DNA of 64,000 bases from Holophagales bacterium (GTDB taxonomy: Bacteria; Acidobacteriota; Thermoanaerobaculia; UBA5066), in assembly GCA_016719485.1 (NCBI GenBank), contig JADJZB010000004.1, positions 380,001-444,000 on the forward strand, given 5' to 3'. The notes below the pieces were generated by a model that did not search any database, was not told the origin of the DNA, and saw only the letters and a list, made by a program, of their open reading frames with translations. The position numbers and the translations under genes are program-made. Shown here piece after piece: positions 34,935-45,198 of the stretch (position 1 is the first letter of the stretch; each line of letters opens with the position of its first letter).

Positions 34935-36194
34935 TCACCGGGGAGCGAGAAGGTCTGCCCAGTCATCCCAGAAGCGCGGGTACGACTTGGTGACGACCTC
35001 GGGCGTGTCGAGCGTGCACCCTCCCGGAAGCGTGAGCGCGAGGACCGCCGCCGCCATCGCCACGCGGTGGTCGTCCGAAGCGGCGAAGTCGGCACGGCGG
35101 GGCAGGCCCGAGGGGCCGTCGATGAGCAGGGCCGGGTCGCCCTCGGGGCCCTCGGTGCGAGCCGTGGCCCCCGAGCGCTCGAGAAGGTCGAGGGCTGAAT
35201 GCAGGCGGTCGGACTCCTTGGCTCGGAGCCTCGACACGCCGCGAAGCCGGGAAGTCCCGCGTGAGAAGGCCTGGAGAGCGGCGAGCGGCAGCGCCGCGTC
35301 GGGCGCGGAGTCGACGTCCGCAGCGACGGCTTCGACGGCGCCGGCGCCCCTGCCTTTCACGACGAGCACGGCTCTTTCGCCGCTCCCTTCCCACCGGAGA
35401 TCGCCTCCGGCCTCTGCCGCCCATCGGCGGAAGACCGCGTCGGGCTGGAGCGAGTCCGGCTCGAGGCCCTCGAGCCGGACGAGGCCACCGGAGAGGAGGG
35501 CGCCGGCGATCGGAAAGCAGGCCGCCGAGTCGTCCCCGGGCACGACGAACCGGGCCGGACGGTACGCGCCATCGGGCGCGAACGCCTCGAGCACGCGGCG
35601 GGTCAGATCGACGTAGGCCCCCGAAGCGGCGCGGCCCTCGGTCCGAACCGAGAGGCCCCCTGCTACGAGCGGCGACGCGAGGAGCAGCGCCGAGACGAAC
35701 TGGGACGACACGTCGGCGCGGATCGAGACCTCGCCGCCCGTCAGCGTCCCACCTTCGATCCGAAGGGGCAGGAACCCCTCCGCCCCGAGCGCCTCGATCC
35801 GGGCGCCGCGGGCGCGCAGGGCCTCGACGAGGGGGCCCATCGGCCTCAGCCTCATCCTCGGACTGCCATCCAGTACGAAGCGGCCCGGGAGGGCCGGCAG
35901 AATCGCGAGGAGGAAACGGCCGGGGGTCCCGGCAGGACCGACGTCGAAGACCACTTCCTCCCGGCCGGATCCCGAGAGCGGTCCGACGACCTCCCAGGAG
36001 TTCCGTCCTGCCACGATCGTCGCCCCCAGCCGGACGAGCAGGCCCGACAGGACGCGGGTGTCGTCCGCGTCGAGCGGCCCGACGATCTCGCTCGGCCCCG
36101 TGGCGAGCGCGGCCGCCACGAGGGCCCGGTTCGTGACGCTCTTCGAACCCGGAATGCGGAGGGTCCCGCCAAGGCGCCCGCGAGGAAGCCTCAC
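34935..36194 (-). CDS. aroA: 3-phosphoshikimate 1-carboxyvinyltransferase (EPSP synthase)
   Basis: The sixth shikimate-pathway step, adding enolpyruvate to shikimate 3-phosphate. The 419 residues include IPGSKSVTNRALVAAALA near the start, DVGPAGTPGRFL in the PEP-binding position usually read NAGTAxR, DVSSQFVSALLLASP, VPGDDSAACFPIAGAL, and RLRAKESDRLHSAL and DDHRVAMAAAVLAL near the end. The ATG overlaps the LpxH-like gene stop (ATGA). With the DAHP synthase fusion at 4945 it shows a complete local interest in aromatic synthesis, though the two loci are far apart. Confidence 0.95.
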   Translation of the reverse strand: MRLPRGRLGGTLRIPGSKSVTNRALVAAALATGPSEIVGPLDADDTRVLSGLLVRLGATIVAGRNSWEVVGPLSGSGREEVVFDVGPAGTPGRFLLAILPALPGRFVLDGSPRMRLRPMGPLVEALRARGARIEALGAEGFLPLRIEGGTLTGGEVSIRADVSSQFVSALLLASPLVAGGLSVRTEGRAASGAYVDLTRRVLEAFAPDGAYRPARFVVPGDDSAACFPIAGALLSGGLVRLEGLEPDSLQPDAVFRRWAAEAGGDLRWEGSGERAVLVVKGRGAGAVEAVAADVDSAPDAALPLAALQAFSRGTSRLRGVSRLRAKESDRLHSALDLLERSGATARTEGPEGDPALLIDGPSGLPRRADFAASDDHRVAMAAAVLALTLPGGCTLDTPEVVTKSYPRFWDDWADLLAPR

Positions 36195-36973
36195 GCCGGC
36201 ACCGGGCGGCGGACTGCCCGCGAGGCGCTCTCCTCCTCGACGAGCCGGAAGACCCCGTCGGGGCCGATCTCGGCGTGTCGCCGCTCCTCGAGCCAGGCGG
36301 GGAGTATCCGGGTGACCACGCCGTCTCCCTCGTAGAGCTTCTCTACGTGGAAGTGCCCCACGAGAAGCTCGTCGAAGCCCGCTGCCCGGGCTCTGGCTCC
36401 CTCCCGCCGGAGTTCCGCCTCAGGCAGCACCCGCTTGTGCCGGAAGTTCGTCCGGTAGAGGCGGGCCTCGGTCTTCTGGACGATCCGGCGGGCGAGCGGC
36501 CCCGGGATCAGGCCGAGCGCTGCGCGGGAGCCGGGGTTCTTGGAGACGCGCCGCCAGAACCGGTACGGAAGGTCGCGCGTGTTGATCCGGTCTCCGTGGA
36601 CGAAGGCGTACCTCCGTCCGCCGACCTGGAGCCCGTCCGTGTCACCGTACGAGGCAAAGGCCCTCGCCCAGCGCGTTCCTCGAAGGAAGAAGTCGCGGTT
36701 GCCTTCGATGTACCGAAGCTCCAGGCCCTGCCGGGCCAGCTCGTCCCAGCCCACGAGGACCCGCCGGATGAGGGGGGTCTCCAGCTTCTCGCTCCCGATG
36801 AAGTAGTGAAAGATGTCCCCGAGGAGGACGATCGTCCGGAAACCCCGGGCCACGACCTCGTCGAGCGCCGCGAGGAAGTCTTCCCCGTCCCCTTCCGCCT
36901 GACCGAGGTGGGCGTCGGCGAAGACAGCGACGCCCCCGTTCCCGACCTGGCGCGGCTCCGGATAAGGGATCAC
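36191..36973 (-). CDS. UDP-2,3-diacylglucosamine pyrophosphatase (LpxH-like)
   Basis: A metallophosphoesterase expected to make lipid X for lipid A at the inner membrane. Metal-site motifs: FADAHLG (DxH), LLGDIFHYFIG (GD), IEGNRDFFL (GNxD), VHGDRIN and VGHFHV. A TAGAAT hexamer lies 7 bases before the GTG at 36973, so I prefer that start (260 residues) over the upstream GTG at 37000, whose first codons would cover the promoter box. It forms a two-gene unit with aroA by an ATGA overlap. Related diphosphatases such as LpxI or UshA-like enzymes are less likely. Confidence 0.82.
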   Translation of the reverse strand: MIPYPEPRQVGNGGVAVFADAHLGQAEGDGEDFLAALDEVVARGFRTIVLLGDIFHYFIGSEKLETPLIRRVLVGWDELARQGLELRYIEGNRDFFLRGTRWARAFASYGDTDGLQVGGRRYAFVHGDRINTRDLPYRFWRRVSKNPGSRAALGLIPGPLARRIVQKTEARLYRTNFRHKRVLPEAELRREGARARAAGFDELLVGHFHVEKLYEGDGVVTRILPAWLEERRHAEIGPDGVFRLVEEESASRAVRRPVPA

Positions 36974-36980
36974 GGGTGGG

Positions 36981-36986
36981 ATTCTA
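36981..36986 (-). promoter_or_regulatory. -10-like box (TAGAAT) for the lpxH-like/aroA operon
   Basis: The minus-strand hexamer ends 7 bases before the GTG at 36973 and decides the start choice for the LpxH-like gene. Confidence 0.4.
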
Positions 36987-37071
36987 TCGGCCGGAGGCAC
37001 TCCCCTCCGCGCACCCGATGACGGCCCTCACGCCTTCGTCCGGCTCGCGGTGGTAGTTTTCACACTTTCTG

Positions 37072-40000
37072 ATGCGTGCTTTCGGCGCCGCAGGCGCCCT
37101 CCTCGCTGCCGCGGTCCTGACCCCGGCCCCATTCCCGGTTCACGCCGCGGCGGTGAAGCCGTTCGTCGCGGAGGGCGTCCGGGAGGGATTGACAGCCGGA
37201 GGGCGGCTCCGGGTCCTCATCGCGCCCCACGAGCCCGGTTCCAGCCCGTTCGCGGCCCCGCCCGGTCTCGAGATCGTCCGCTCCCTGTCGAGCGGACGCA
37301 TCCTTTCGGGCTGGCTGACTCCCGCCGGCCTGGCGCAGCTCGAGCATGAGGGCGGGACCGCCGCCGTCGTCCTGGACCGCGTCGTCCGTCCCGCCGGGCA
37401 GGTCGGTACGGCCCAGATCGGCGCCGACCGGCTCCTCGCGTCCGGTGTCACGGGCGCCGGGCGGGCGATCGCGATCGTCGATACCGGGATCGACCTCTTC
37501 CATCCCGACTTCGGCGCGACCGCCTCCGGAGGCGGCCGCATCGTGGGGGGCTGGAACTTCGCGGACGGAAACGACGACATCTACGACTGCGACGGACACG
37601 GGACCTCGGTCGCCGGCGTTGCGGCGGGCGCCCAGGGAATCGCGCCGGGAGCCTCGATCGTCGCGCTCAGGGTCTTCGGCGCCCGCGACGGCTGCCGGGG
37701 GGCCCTCGCATCGGACGTTCTCGCGGCCGTCGACTGGGCCCTGGAGCGCCGCGCCGATCTGGGAATCGAGGTTCTCAACATCAGCCTGGCCGACGACCGG
37801 GTTCGAAGCGGCTTCTGCGACTCCGAGGATCCCGTTTCCGCTGGGCTCTTCGCCCGCGCCCGCACGGAGGGTCTCGCCGTCGTGGCTGCCTCCGGGAACT
37901 CCGGTCAGATCGCGAGCCTCTCGTGGCCAGCGTGCCACTCCGACGTCGTCAGCGTGGGGATGGTCTATTCCGCAGGACAGGGGCCGGTGGCGTGGGACGG
38001 CGCCGCGGAGTGCAGCGACTCCGTGACGGGACCAGACGTCGTTCCCTGCGTCAGCAACGCAGGGCCCGCCCTGTCGCTCCTGGCGCCAGGCATCCGGTGG
38101 GTCACGCCGACGGCGGGAGGCGGCCGGCGCACGACGTTCTCCGGAACGTCGGCGGCGGCACCGGCGGCGGCCGCCTCGCTCCTCCTCTCGAGGCAGGTTG
38201 CGTCGTTCCCCGATCCCGCTCTCGCCACCGATTTCCTCCGGCTCACGGGGGTTCCGGTGACCAGCAGCCGATCCCTGACGACCACGCCCCGGGTCGATGT
38301 CGGCGCCGCGTTCGTTTCGACCTCGCCATTCACCGGACCGTGTGAACGCGTCGCGCCGTCCGGGACGGCCGGCGGTGCCGTGGTCTGCCGCGCCACGATC
38401 ACGGCCCTCGTCGGCAAGGTCTCTTCGCTGGCGGTCGCTCTCTCGATCGAGCGTCCCCGGCTTCTGAGCTTGAAGGCGTCGCTCACGGGTCCCGACGGGA
38501 CCTCCGTGCGCCTCCTCGAAGACCCCGGCCTCGAAGGTACGGTCTTTCGCGAGGTCATCGGCAGGACCGTCGAAAGCAAGGAGCCCCTCTCCCTCTTCTC
38601 GGGCCGCCCGGCGTCGGGAGTCTGGACCCTTCGCCTCGAGGATGGCGTCGACCCGGCCGGCAGCCGGTTGACGAGCTGGGCGCTCGTCATCGAGCCGGAG
38701 GCGCCCCTCCTCGCCGAGCCCTCCGGGGCGCCCGCACGTCTGCTGCCGACGATCGCCCGAAACGCCGGCCGTTTCGGCTCGTTCTTCGCAACGGACATCG
38801 TCCTGTTCAATCCGGACGAGCAGGCTTCCGCCGACGTGACCCTTTCATTTCTTCCCTCCGGCCGCCCGCGCGACGTCGCATCGACCGTGAGCCTTTCACT
38901 CCCACCCCGATCCACGCGAGCGCTCGGCGACGTCGTCGGCAACGCGTTCCGCACGACGGGGTTCGGGCCCGTCCACATCTCGGCCCCGAACGACGTCGTC
39001 GTGGCCAGCCGCATCGACACGACGTCCGCCGGCGGGGGCTCCTACGGACTCCTCGTTCCCGACGTCGGTCCCGAGGGCGCGATCGGCCGGCTCGATTCTC
39101 CGGCCTGGCTCGTACCCGTCTTTCGCCCGGGAAGCTCCAGAGTCAACGCCGGCTTCGTCGAGGTCACGGGCGCCCCGGCGTCCGTCGAACTCCTCGTCCG
39201 CGACGGAAGCGGCTCGGTCACCGGCCGCATCGCGCTCGACCTCCTCCCGTTCGAGAGCAGGCAGATCAACGACATCCACCAGTCCGCGGCCGTGGCGCCG
39301 ACCTCGGGAGACCTCTTCGAGGTCCGGGTCCTCTCGGGCTCGGGTCGGGTGGTGGCCTGGGCGACGGCGGTCGACAACGGCTCGAATGACGGGCTCCTCG
39401 TGACGGCCTCACGCCTCCGCCGGGATGCCTACCTCCCCGCCGCAGCGCGCTCTCCGGGGCGGTTCGGCTCGTTCTTCCGCACCGATCTCAAGCTCGCGAA
39501 TCCCTGGTCCTCTCCCGTGAACGTCCGGGTTTCCTATTACCCCTCCAAGGGGGCGGGCCCCTTCCAGCTGGTCCTCAGCCTGGGAGCGTGGGAGACACGC
39601 CTCTTCGAGGACGTCCTCTCCAGCGTCCTCGGCCTGTCCGAAGACTCCGCCGGCGCGCTGAGGCTCACCGTTCTCGGGGACGTCCCCGGCTTCGTCGCTT
39701 CGAGCCGCACCTACGCCGAAGAGTCCGCCAGGAGCTACGGACTCGCCATCAGCGTCCTCGAGAACGCCGAGGCGGTGGCGGGAGAGAGGATCGCCCTCAC
39801 CTTCCTCTCCTCCTCTCACGAGACGCGAACGAACCTCGGCTTCCTCGAGACGTTCGGCATCCCGACGCGTGCACGGGTGACGCTTCTCGACGCCGCCGGC
39901 AGGAGCCTCGCCGTCCAGGAGCTCCTCCTCGACCGGCACGGGGCGGTTCAGTGGAACGACGTCTTCGCGGAGATGGGCGTCGGCCCGCGGCAGAACGCCT

Positions 40001-40137
40001 CCGCTCTCGTCGAGGTACTGGACGGCGGGGCCGTGATCGCGCACGCGATCCGCGTCGACAACCTCACGAACGACGCGAGCTTCCTCCCCGGGCGGGTCCT
40101 CAGGCCGAGGCCCCCGGGCCCCCTCTCCGCCCGCTGA
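37072..40137 (+). CDS. Secreted subtilisin-like (S8) protease with P domain and C-terminal beta repeats
   Basis: 1021 residues with a signal peptide (FGAAGALLAAAVLTPAPFPVHA) and a short propeptide. The subtilase domain (about 120-435) has the catalytic triad in AIAIVDTGIDLFHPDFG (Asp), DCDGHGTSVAGVAAG (His) and TFSGTSAAAPAAAASLL (Ser). A proprotein-convertase P-like domain follows (SLAVALSIERPRLLSLKASL through SGVWTLRLEDG). The last 450 residues repeat a module of about 130 residues (ARNAGRFGSFFATDIVLFNP; ARSPGRFGSFFRTDLKLANP), probably Ig-like. It is a secreted or surface protease; the substrate is unknown. It is not part of an obvious operon. Confidence 0.9.
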   Translation: MRAFGAAGALLAAAVLTPAPFPVHAAAVKPFVAEGVREGLTAGGRLRVLIAPHEPGSSPFAAPPGLEIVRSLSSGRILSGWLTPAGLAQLEHEGGTAAVVLDRVVRPAGQVGTAQIGADRLLASGVTGAGRAIAIVDTGIDLFHPDFGATASGGGRIVGGWNFADGNDDIYDCDGHGTSVAGVAAGAQGIAPGASIVALRVFGARDGCRGALASDVLAAVDWALERRADLGIEVLNISLADDRVRSGFCDSEDPVSAGLFARARTEGLAVVAASGNSGQIASLSWPACHSDVVSVGMVYSAGQGPVAWDGAAECSDSVTGPDVVPCVSNAGPALSLLAPGIRWVTPTAGGGRRTTFSGTSAAAPAAAASLLLSRQVASFPDPALATDFLRLTGVPVTSSRSLTTTPRVDVGAAFVSTSPFTGPCERVAPSGTAGGAVVCRATITALVGKVSSLAVALSIERPRLLSLKASLTGPDGTSVRLLEDPGLEGTVFREVIGRTVESKEPLSLFSGRPASGVWTLRLEDGVDPAGSRLTSWALVIEPEAPLLAEPSGAPARLLPTIARNAGRFGSFFATDIVLFNPDEQASADVTLSFLPSGRPRDVASTVSLSLPPRSTRALGDVVGNAFRTTGFGPVHISAPNDVVVASRIDTTSAGGGSYGLLVPDVGPEGAIGRLDSPAWLVPVFRPGSSRVNAGFVEVTGAPASVELLVRDGSGSVTGRIALDLLPFESRQINDIHQSAAVAPTSGDLFEVRVLSGSGRVVAWATAVDNGSNDGLLVTASRLRRDAYLPAAARSPGRFGSFFRTDLKLANPWSSPVNVRVSYYPSKGAGPFQLVLSLGAWETRLFEDVLSSVLGLSEDSAGALRLTVLGDVPGFVASSRTYAEESARSYGLAISVLENAEAVAGERIALTFLSSSHETRTNLGFLETFGIPTRARVTLLDAAGRSLAVQELLLDRHGAVQWNDVFAEMGVGPRQNASALVEVLDGGAVIAHAIRVDNLTNDASFLPGRVLRPRPPGPLSAR

Positions 40138-40211
40138 CGACCTCGAATCCCGGCGCCCGCGTCCTCTCGACGCGGGCGGAGAGGAACTCCGCCCCCTCCA
40201 GGTCGATGCCG

Positions 40212-40217
40212 TAGCAT
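40212..40217 (+). promoter_or_regulatory. -10-like box (TAGCAT) for the ABC-2 exporter
   Basis: The hexamer ends 6 bases before the GTG at 40224, and no ribosome binding site is visible. Confidence 0.35.
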
Positions 40218-40223
40218 CGTCGC

Positions 40224-41147
40224 GTGCCTCCCCACGCCATTCGCTGCGAGGGCCTCGTCAAGCACTACGGGGACGTCGTCGCCGTCGACGGACTCGACCT
40301 GGAGGTTTTCCGCGGCGAGTGCTTCGGGCTCCTCGGCCCGAACGGCGCCGGGAAGACGACGACGATCGAGATCCTCGAAGGGCTCACCTCGGCCGACGCG
40401 GGAGACGTCGAGGTGCTCGGGGCCCGCTGGAGCCGCGACGGGCACGCCCTCCGCGAGCGGCTGGGCATCTCCCTGCAGGAGACGCAGCTCGCCGACAAGC
40501 TGACGGTCGAGGAGACGCTCCTCCTCTTCCGCTCCTTTTACCGGAAGGGTCGCGACCCCGAAGAGCTCCTCGCCAGCCTCTCCCTCGGCGAGAAGCGCCA
40601 CGCCCGGGTCGGGAAGCTCTCCGGCGGGCAGAGGCAGCGGCTCGCCGTCGCGTGCGCTCTCGCGGGCGAGCCCGAGCTCCTCTTTCTCGACGAGCCGACG
40701 ACCGGCCTGGACCCGCAGAGCCGCCGCGACCTCTGGGAGCAGGTGGAGCGCTTCAAGCGGGACGGCGGGACTGTCCTCCTGACGACGCACTACATGGACG
40801 AAGCCGAGCGGCTCTGCGACCGGGTGGCGATCGTCGACCACGGCAGGCGGATCGCCCTCGGCACTCCGGAGGAGCTGATCGCCCAGCTCCACGCCACGAA
40901 CGTCGTCGAGTTCGCGACGGAGCCGCGCCTGCCGCAGGAGTTGCTCGCGGCGCTGGCGGGAGTCTCCGAGGTGCACGCCACCGGTGACGGCTGGGCCCTC
41001 GGCGTCAGGACACTCGCCGAAACGGTTCCCGCCCTTCTCGCCGCCGTCGACGCGTCTTCCGCGCGCCTTCTCTCCCTCGCAACCCACCGGGCGACGCTCG
41101 AGGACCTCTTCGTCGCGAAGACCGGGCGGAAGCTTCGCGATGCGTAA
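40224..41147 (+). CDS. ABC-2 exporter ATP-binding protein (DrrA-like)
   Basis: 307 residues with a complete nucleotide-binding domain: LLGPNGAGKTTTIEILEGL (Walker A, near residue 38), LSGGQRQRLAVACAL signature, and LLFLDEPTTGLDPQSRRDLW Walker B. A C-terminal 80-residue extension is typical of DrrA/NatA-type drug or lipid exporters. The stop overlaps the permease start by 8 bases, so the two proteins form one transporter. The substrate cannot be read from sequence. Confidence 0.92.
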   Translation: MPPHAIRCEGLVKHYGDVVAVDGLDLEVFRGECFGLLGPNGAGKTTTIEILEGLTSADAGDVEVLGARWSRDGHALRERLGISLQETQLADKLTVEETLLLFRSFYRKGRDPEELLASLSLGEKRHARVGKLSGGQRQRLAVACALAGEPELLFLDEPTTGLDPQSRRDLWEQVERFKRDGGTVLLTTHYMDEAERLCDRVAIVDHGRRIALGTPEELIAQLHATNVVEFATEPRLPQELLAALAGVSEVHATGDGWALGVRTLAETVPALLAAVDASSARLLSLATHRATLEDLFVAKTGRKLRDA

Positions 41148-42177
41148 GCCCCTTCCGCCCCTCGCCGAGCTGACCGTCGCCCGCCTGCGCGAGTTCCTCC
41201 GCGAGCCCGAGGCGCTCTTCTGGGTCTTCGCCTTCCCGGTCCTGCTCGCGCTCGCGCTCGGCCTGGCGTTTCGCGGCAAGGCCCCGGAGAGAATCCCCGT
41301 CGGCGTCGCCGACGGCCCCGGCGCCGCGGCGGCCGCCGCGGCCCTCGGACGGTCCCCTTCGCTCCTGCCGCGCGTTTACCCTGGCCCCGCCGGCCGCGAG
41401 GCGCTCCGCACCGGAAAGATATCCCTGCTCGTGGAGGACGACGGCGGAACCGTCTACCGTTTCGATCCGACCCGGCCAGACGCCCGCGCCGCCCGCCTCG
41501 AGGTCGACGACGCCCTCCAGCGGGCCGCCGGCCGCGAGGACCCTTTCCTGCCCCGCGAGGCCCGCGCGACGGAGCCCGGGTCGAGGTACATCGACTTCCT
41601 CGTCCCGGGCCTCCTCGGGCTCAACCTGATGGGAACCGGGATGTGGGGGCTCGGTTTCTCGATCGTCAGCGCACGGACGAGGAAGCTCCTCAAGAGGCTC
41701 GCGGCGACCCCGATGCGCCGGAGCGAGTACCTCCTCTCGCAGATGCTCGCCCGCCTCGTCTTCCTGGTCTTCGAGGTGGCGATCCTCGTCGGCTTCGGCT
41801 GGCTCGCGTTCGGGGTCGCCGTCCGTGGCTCTCTCGGCGCGCTCGCGCTCGTCTCGCTCCTCGGGGCGGCCTCGTTCGCCGGTCTCGGACTCCTCGTCTC
41901 CTCGAGGACGAAGACCGTCGAGGGCGTCAGCGGCCTGATGAACGTCGTCATGCTCCCGATGTGGCTCCTGTCGGGGACGTTCTTCTCCTGGGAACGGTTC
42001 CCCGACGTCGTGCACCCGTTCATCCGGGCGCTGCCGCTCACGGCACTGAACGACGCGCTCCGGGCGGTCATGACGGAAGGACGCCCGCTCTCGGCCCTCG
42101 GCCTCGAGCTGGGCGTCCTCGCAATCACCGGAGCGGTCTCGTTCCTCGTGGCCGTCCGAATCTTTCGGTGGCAGTGA
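41140..42177 (+). CDS. ABC-2 type exporter permease
   Basis: 345 residues from an ATG inside the ATPase gene's last codons. One membrane helix near the N-terminus (FWVFAFPVLLALALGLAF), a large external loop, then five helices (YIDFLVPGLLGLNLMGTGMW, VFEVAILVGFGWLAFG, GALALVSLLGAASFAGLGLL, and others) give the usual six-helix ABC-2 topology. RKLLKRLAATPMRRSEYLLSQ is the characteristic cytoplasmic segment. It partners the upstream ATPase. Its stop abuts the convergent secreted-protein gene with no spacer. Confidence 0.9.
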   Translation: MRKPLPPLAELTVARLREFLREPEALFWVFAFPVLLALALGLAFRGKAPERIPVGVADGPGAAAAAAALGRSPSLLPRVYPGPAGREALRTGKISLLVEDDGGTVYRFDPTRPDARAARLEVDDALQRAAGREDPFLPREARATEPGSRYIDFLVPGLLGLNLMGTGMWGLGFSIVSARTRKLLKRLAATPMRRSEYLLSQMLARLVFLVFEVAILVGFGWLAFGVAVRGSLGALALVSLLGAASFAGLGLLVSSRTKTVEGVSGLMNVVMLPMWLLSGTFFSWERFPDVVHPFIRALPLTALNDALRAVMTEGRPLSALGLELGVLAITGAVSFLVAVRIFRWQ

Positions 42178-42807
42178 CTACCAGGGAACGGTCTTGCCGT
42201 CGGCGTCCTTCTTCGCTTCGTCCGCGGGGAGGTTGAACGGCAGCTCCACCTTCATCGTCTTGTTCTCGAGAACGAGGGTGTAGCGCCCCGCTTTCCAGGC
42301 GCCCGACGGCGCCTCGAAGAAGAGGTCTCCTCGGGTCAGCGTCGTGGGCCCGCCGCCGATCTCGTCCTGGACGATCTGCTCGCCCGGGATCGCGAAGAAC
42401 GGGAGGCGCTGCTCCAGGGTCTGCCGGGAGAAGTAGCCGGTGAGCGGATCGCGGGCTACCGAGGCCTTCTGGACGACCCAGCGAACGTCCTTCAGACCCT
42501 CTGCGAGCCGTTTCTGGCCCGGCAGGCCGAGGCGCTCGCCGCCCGGCGTGAGGAGCGACACGTCCTCCCGGTCCAGGTTGACCGCCTTGCCCTCTGCCGC
42601 GAACGCGAGCTCGAGGAGGAGCCACTGCTCCTTCTCGAACGTCTGGCTGGCATAGCGCCACGAGAGCACCGCCTTCACGTTCTCGTCCTGGTGCTGAATC
42701 ACGGTCTTGCCAAGGCGTTTCACCGGTGACGTCGCCGGGGCCGCCGCGGCGCTCGCGGCGAAAACGACGCTGGCCAGCAGGGCCGTCCATCTCTGGTTGC
42801 GGTGCAT
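42178..42807 (-). CDS. Hypothetical secreted/periplasmic protein
   Basis: 209 residues from an ATG with AGGAGG 6 bases upstream. A signal peptide (RWTALLASVVFAASAAAAPA) is clear. The mature part (QHQDENVKAVLSWRYASQTF, LLLELAFAAEGKAVNLDRED, RYTLVLENKTMKVELPFNLP) looks beta-rich. I do not recognise it. A possible weak sigma-54 element lies at 42874-42889, about 60 bases upstream of the ATG. The gene's stop touches the stop of the ABC permease. Confidence 0.75.
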   Translation of the reverse strand: MHRNQRWTALLASVVFAASAAAAPATSPVKRLGKTVIQHQDENVKAVLSWRYASQTFEKEQWLLLELAFAAEGKAVNLDREDVSLLTPGGERLGLPGQKRLAEGLKDVRWVVQKASVARDPLTGYFSRQTLEQRLPFFAIPGEQIVQDEIGGGPTTLTRGDLFFEAPSGAWKAGRYTLVLENKTMKVELPFNLPADEAKKDADGKTVPW

Positions 42808-42998
42808 CGGATCCTCCTAGCGTCCCCGGGAGGGGTCGGTCCCCTGCCACGAGGGCGATCTCACGCCCACCTTTGCACATCTTGCGCCAGCTTCAGGAAT
42901 CGCCTTGCCGGCGTAAACGGAATGATCCCGGGAGCCGTCTGTGTGGGTGTCCGGCCAGAAGGGAAACCCCGGGGCCGGGCGAGGAAAGGAGACACCCC

Positions 42999-43502
42999 AT
43001 GAATACGACGACGAGGAGGCTCGCGACCGGTGCCATGGCCCTGAGCCTGCTCCTTGCCGGGAGCGCCGCCGACGCGGGACAGGGATTCCGCGGAGGGCGG
43101 GAGGGAGCTCCCGGCCGGGGCATCCGGGCCGCGCTGGCCAGCCTCGACCTGACCGACGACCAGAAGGCGAAGGTGAAGGAGCTCCTGGAGGGCGAAAGGC
43201 CGAAGTACGAGACGCTCCGCCAGGAGGGGCGCACCGCCCGCGAGGCGCTCCGGACGGCCACGAAGGCCGCCACGCCCGATCCGGCCACGGTCGGGGCAGC
43301 CTTCCTTCGCGTGGACGCCCACCGGAACGCGATGCGTGCCGAAAGGGACGCGTCGCGGCAGAAGCTCGAGGCGCTCCTCACCGCCGAACAGCGGGCGAAA
43401 CTGGAGGGCTGGACCTCGGCTCATCGGCAGATGCGCCGGGCCGCCGCCGGCGCCGGTCCTCGCGCGGGTCGAAGGGGCGCCCCGAGGGCTCCGTCGAGCT
43501 GA
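42999..43502 (+). CDS. Spy/CpxP-like periplasmic protein
   Basis: 167 residues from an ATG at 42999, with AGGAG about 8 bases upstream. A signal peptide (LATGAMALSLLLAGSAADA) and a helical mature part with the LTDDQKAKVKELLEGERPK and LLTAEQRAKLEGW repeats place it in the Spy/CpxP (LTxxQ) superfamily. Relatives are chaperones or stress sensors bound to metals or misfolded envelope proteins. The C-terminus is arginine-rich and probably disordered. A strong terminator follows, so it is a single-gene transcript. Confidence 0.85.
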   Translation: MNTTTRRLATGAMALSLLLAGSAADAGQGFRGGREGAPGRGIRAALASLDLTDDQKAKVKELLEGERPKYETLRQEGRTAREALRTATKAATPDPATVGAAFLRVDAHRNAMRAERDASRQKLEALLTAEQRAKLEGWTSAHRQMRRAAAGAGPRAGRRGAPRAPSS

Positions 43503-43531
43503 TTTCCTGCTTCCTGCCCGATCCGCGGGAG

Positions 43532-43557
43532 CGGCGGAGCGCAGTCGCGCTCCGCCG
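43532..43557 (+). terminator. Rho-independent terminator after the Spy-like gene
   Basis: CGGCGGAGCGC and GCGCTCCGCCG form an 11-bp stem around a 4-base loop, followed by TTCTCGTTTTC, 30 bases past the stop. Confidence 0.75.
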
Positions 43558-43621
43558 TTCTCGTTTTCGGGGCCCGCCCGGGCAGCGCAGGCCGCAGGCC
43601 AGGCCACTCCCGGCCGGACCC

Positions 43622-43627
43622 TATAAT
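43622..43627 (+). promoter_or_regulatory. -10 box (TATAAT) for lpd
   Basis: A perfect TATAAT 73 bases before the lpd ATG, directly after the Spy terminator. No convincing -35 is seen. Confidence 0.5.
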
Positions 43628-43700
43628 TGCCGCTCGCGAAAGCGCCCCGGACACGCACCCGCGCCGGCGAGCCGCCCACGAGACACGGGAGATACGTGAC

Positions 43701-45128
<1,428 letters not shown>

Positions 45129-45152
45129 CGGCCCGGACCTCTCCGTACACGG

Positions 45153-45177
45153 CGGCCCGGCGTGCCTCGCCGGGCCG
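45153..45177 (+). terminator. Rho-independent terminator after lpd
   Basis: CGGCCCGGCG and CGCCGGGCCG form a 10-bp perfect stem with a 5-base loop, then TTTCGCTT, 24 bases past the stop. Confidence 0.8.
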
Positions 45178-45198
45178 TTTCGCTTCCGCGGGGGCAGA

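Noticed and set aside
42874..42889. Third sigma-54 promoter on the minus strand
   Set aside because: Spacing of GG and GC is right, but three defined consensus positions differ; I mention it only as weak support.
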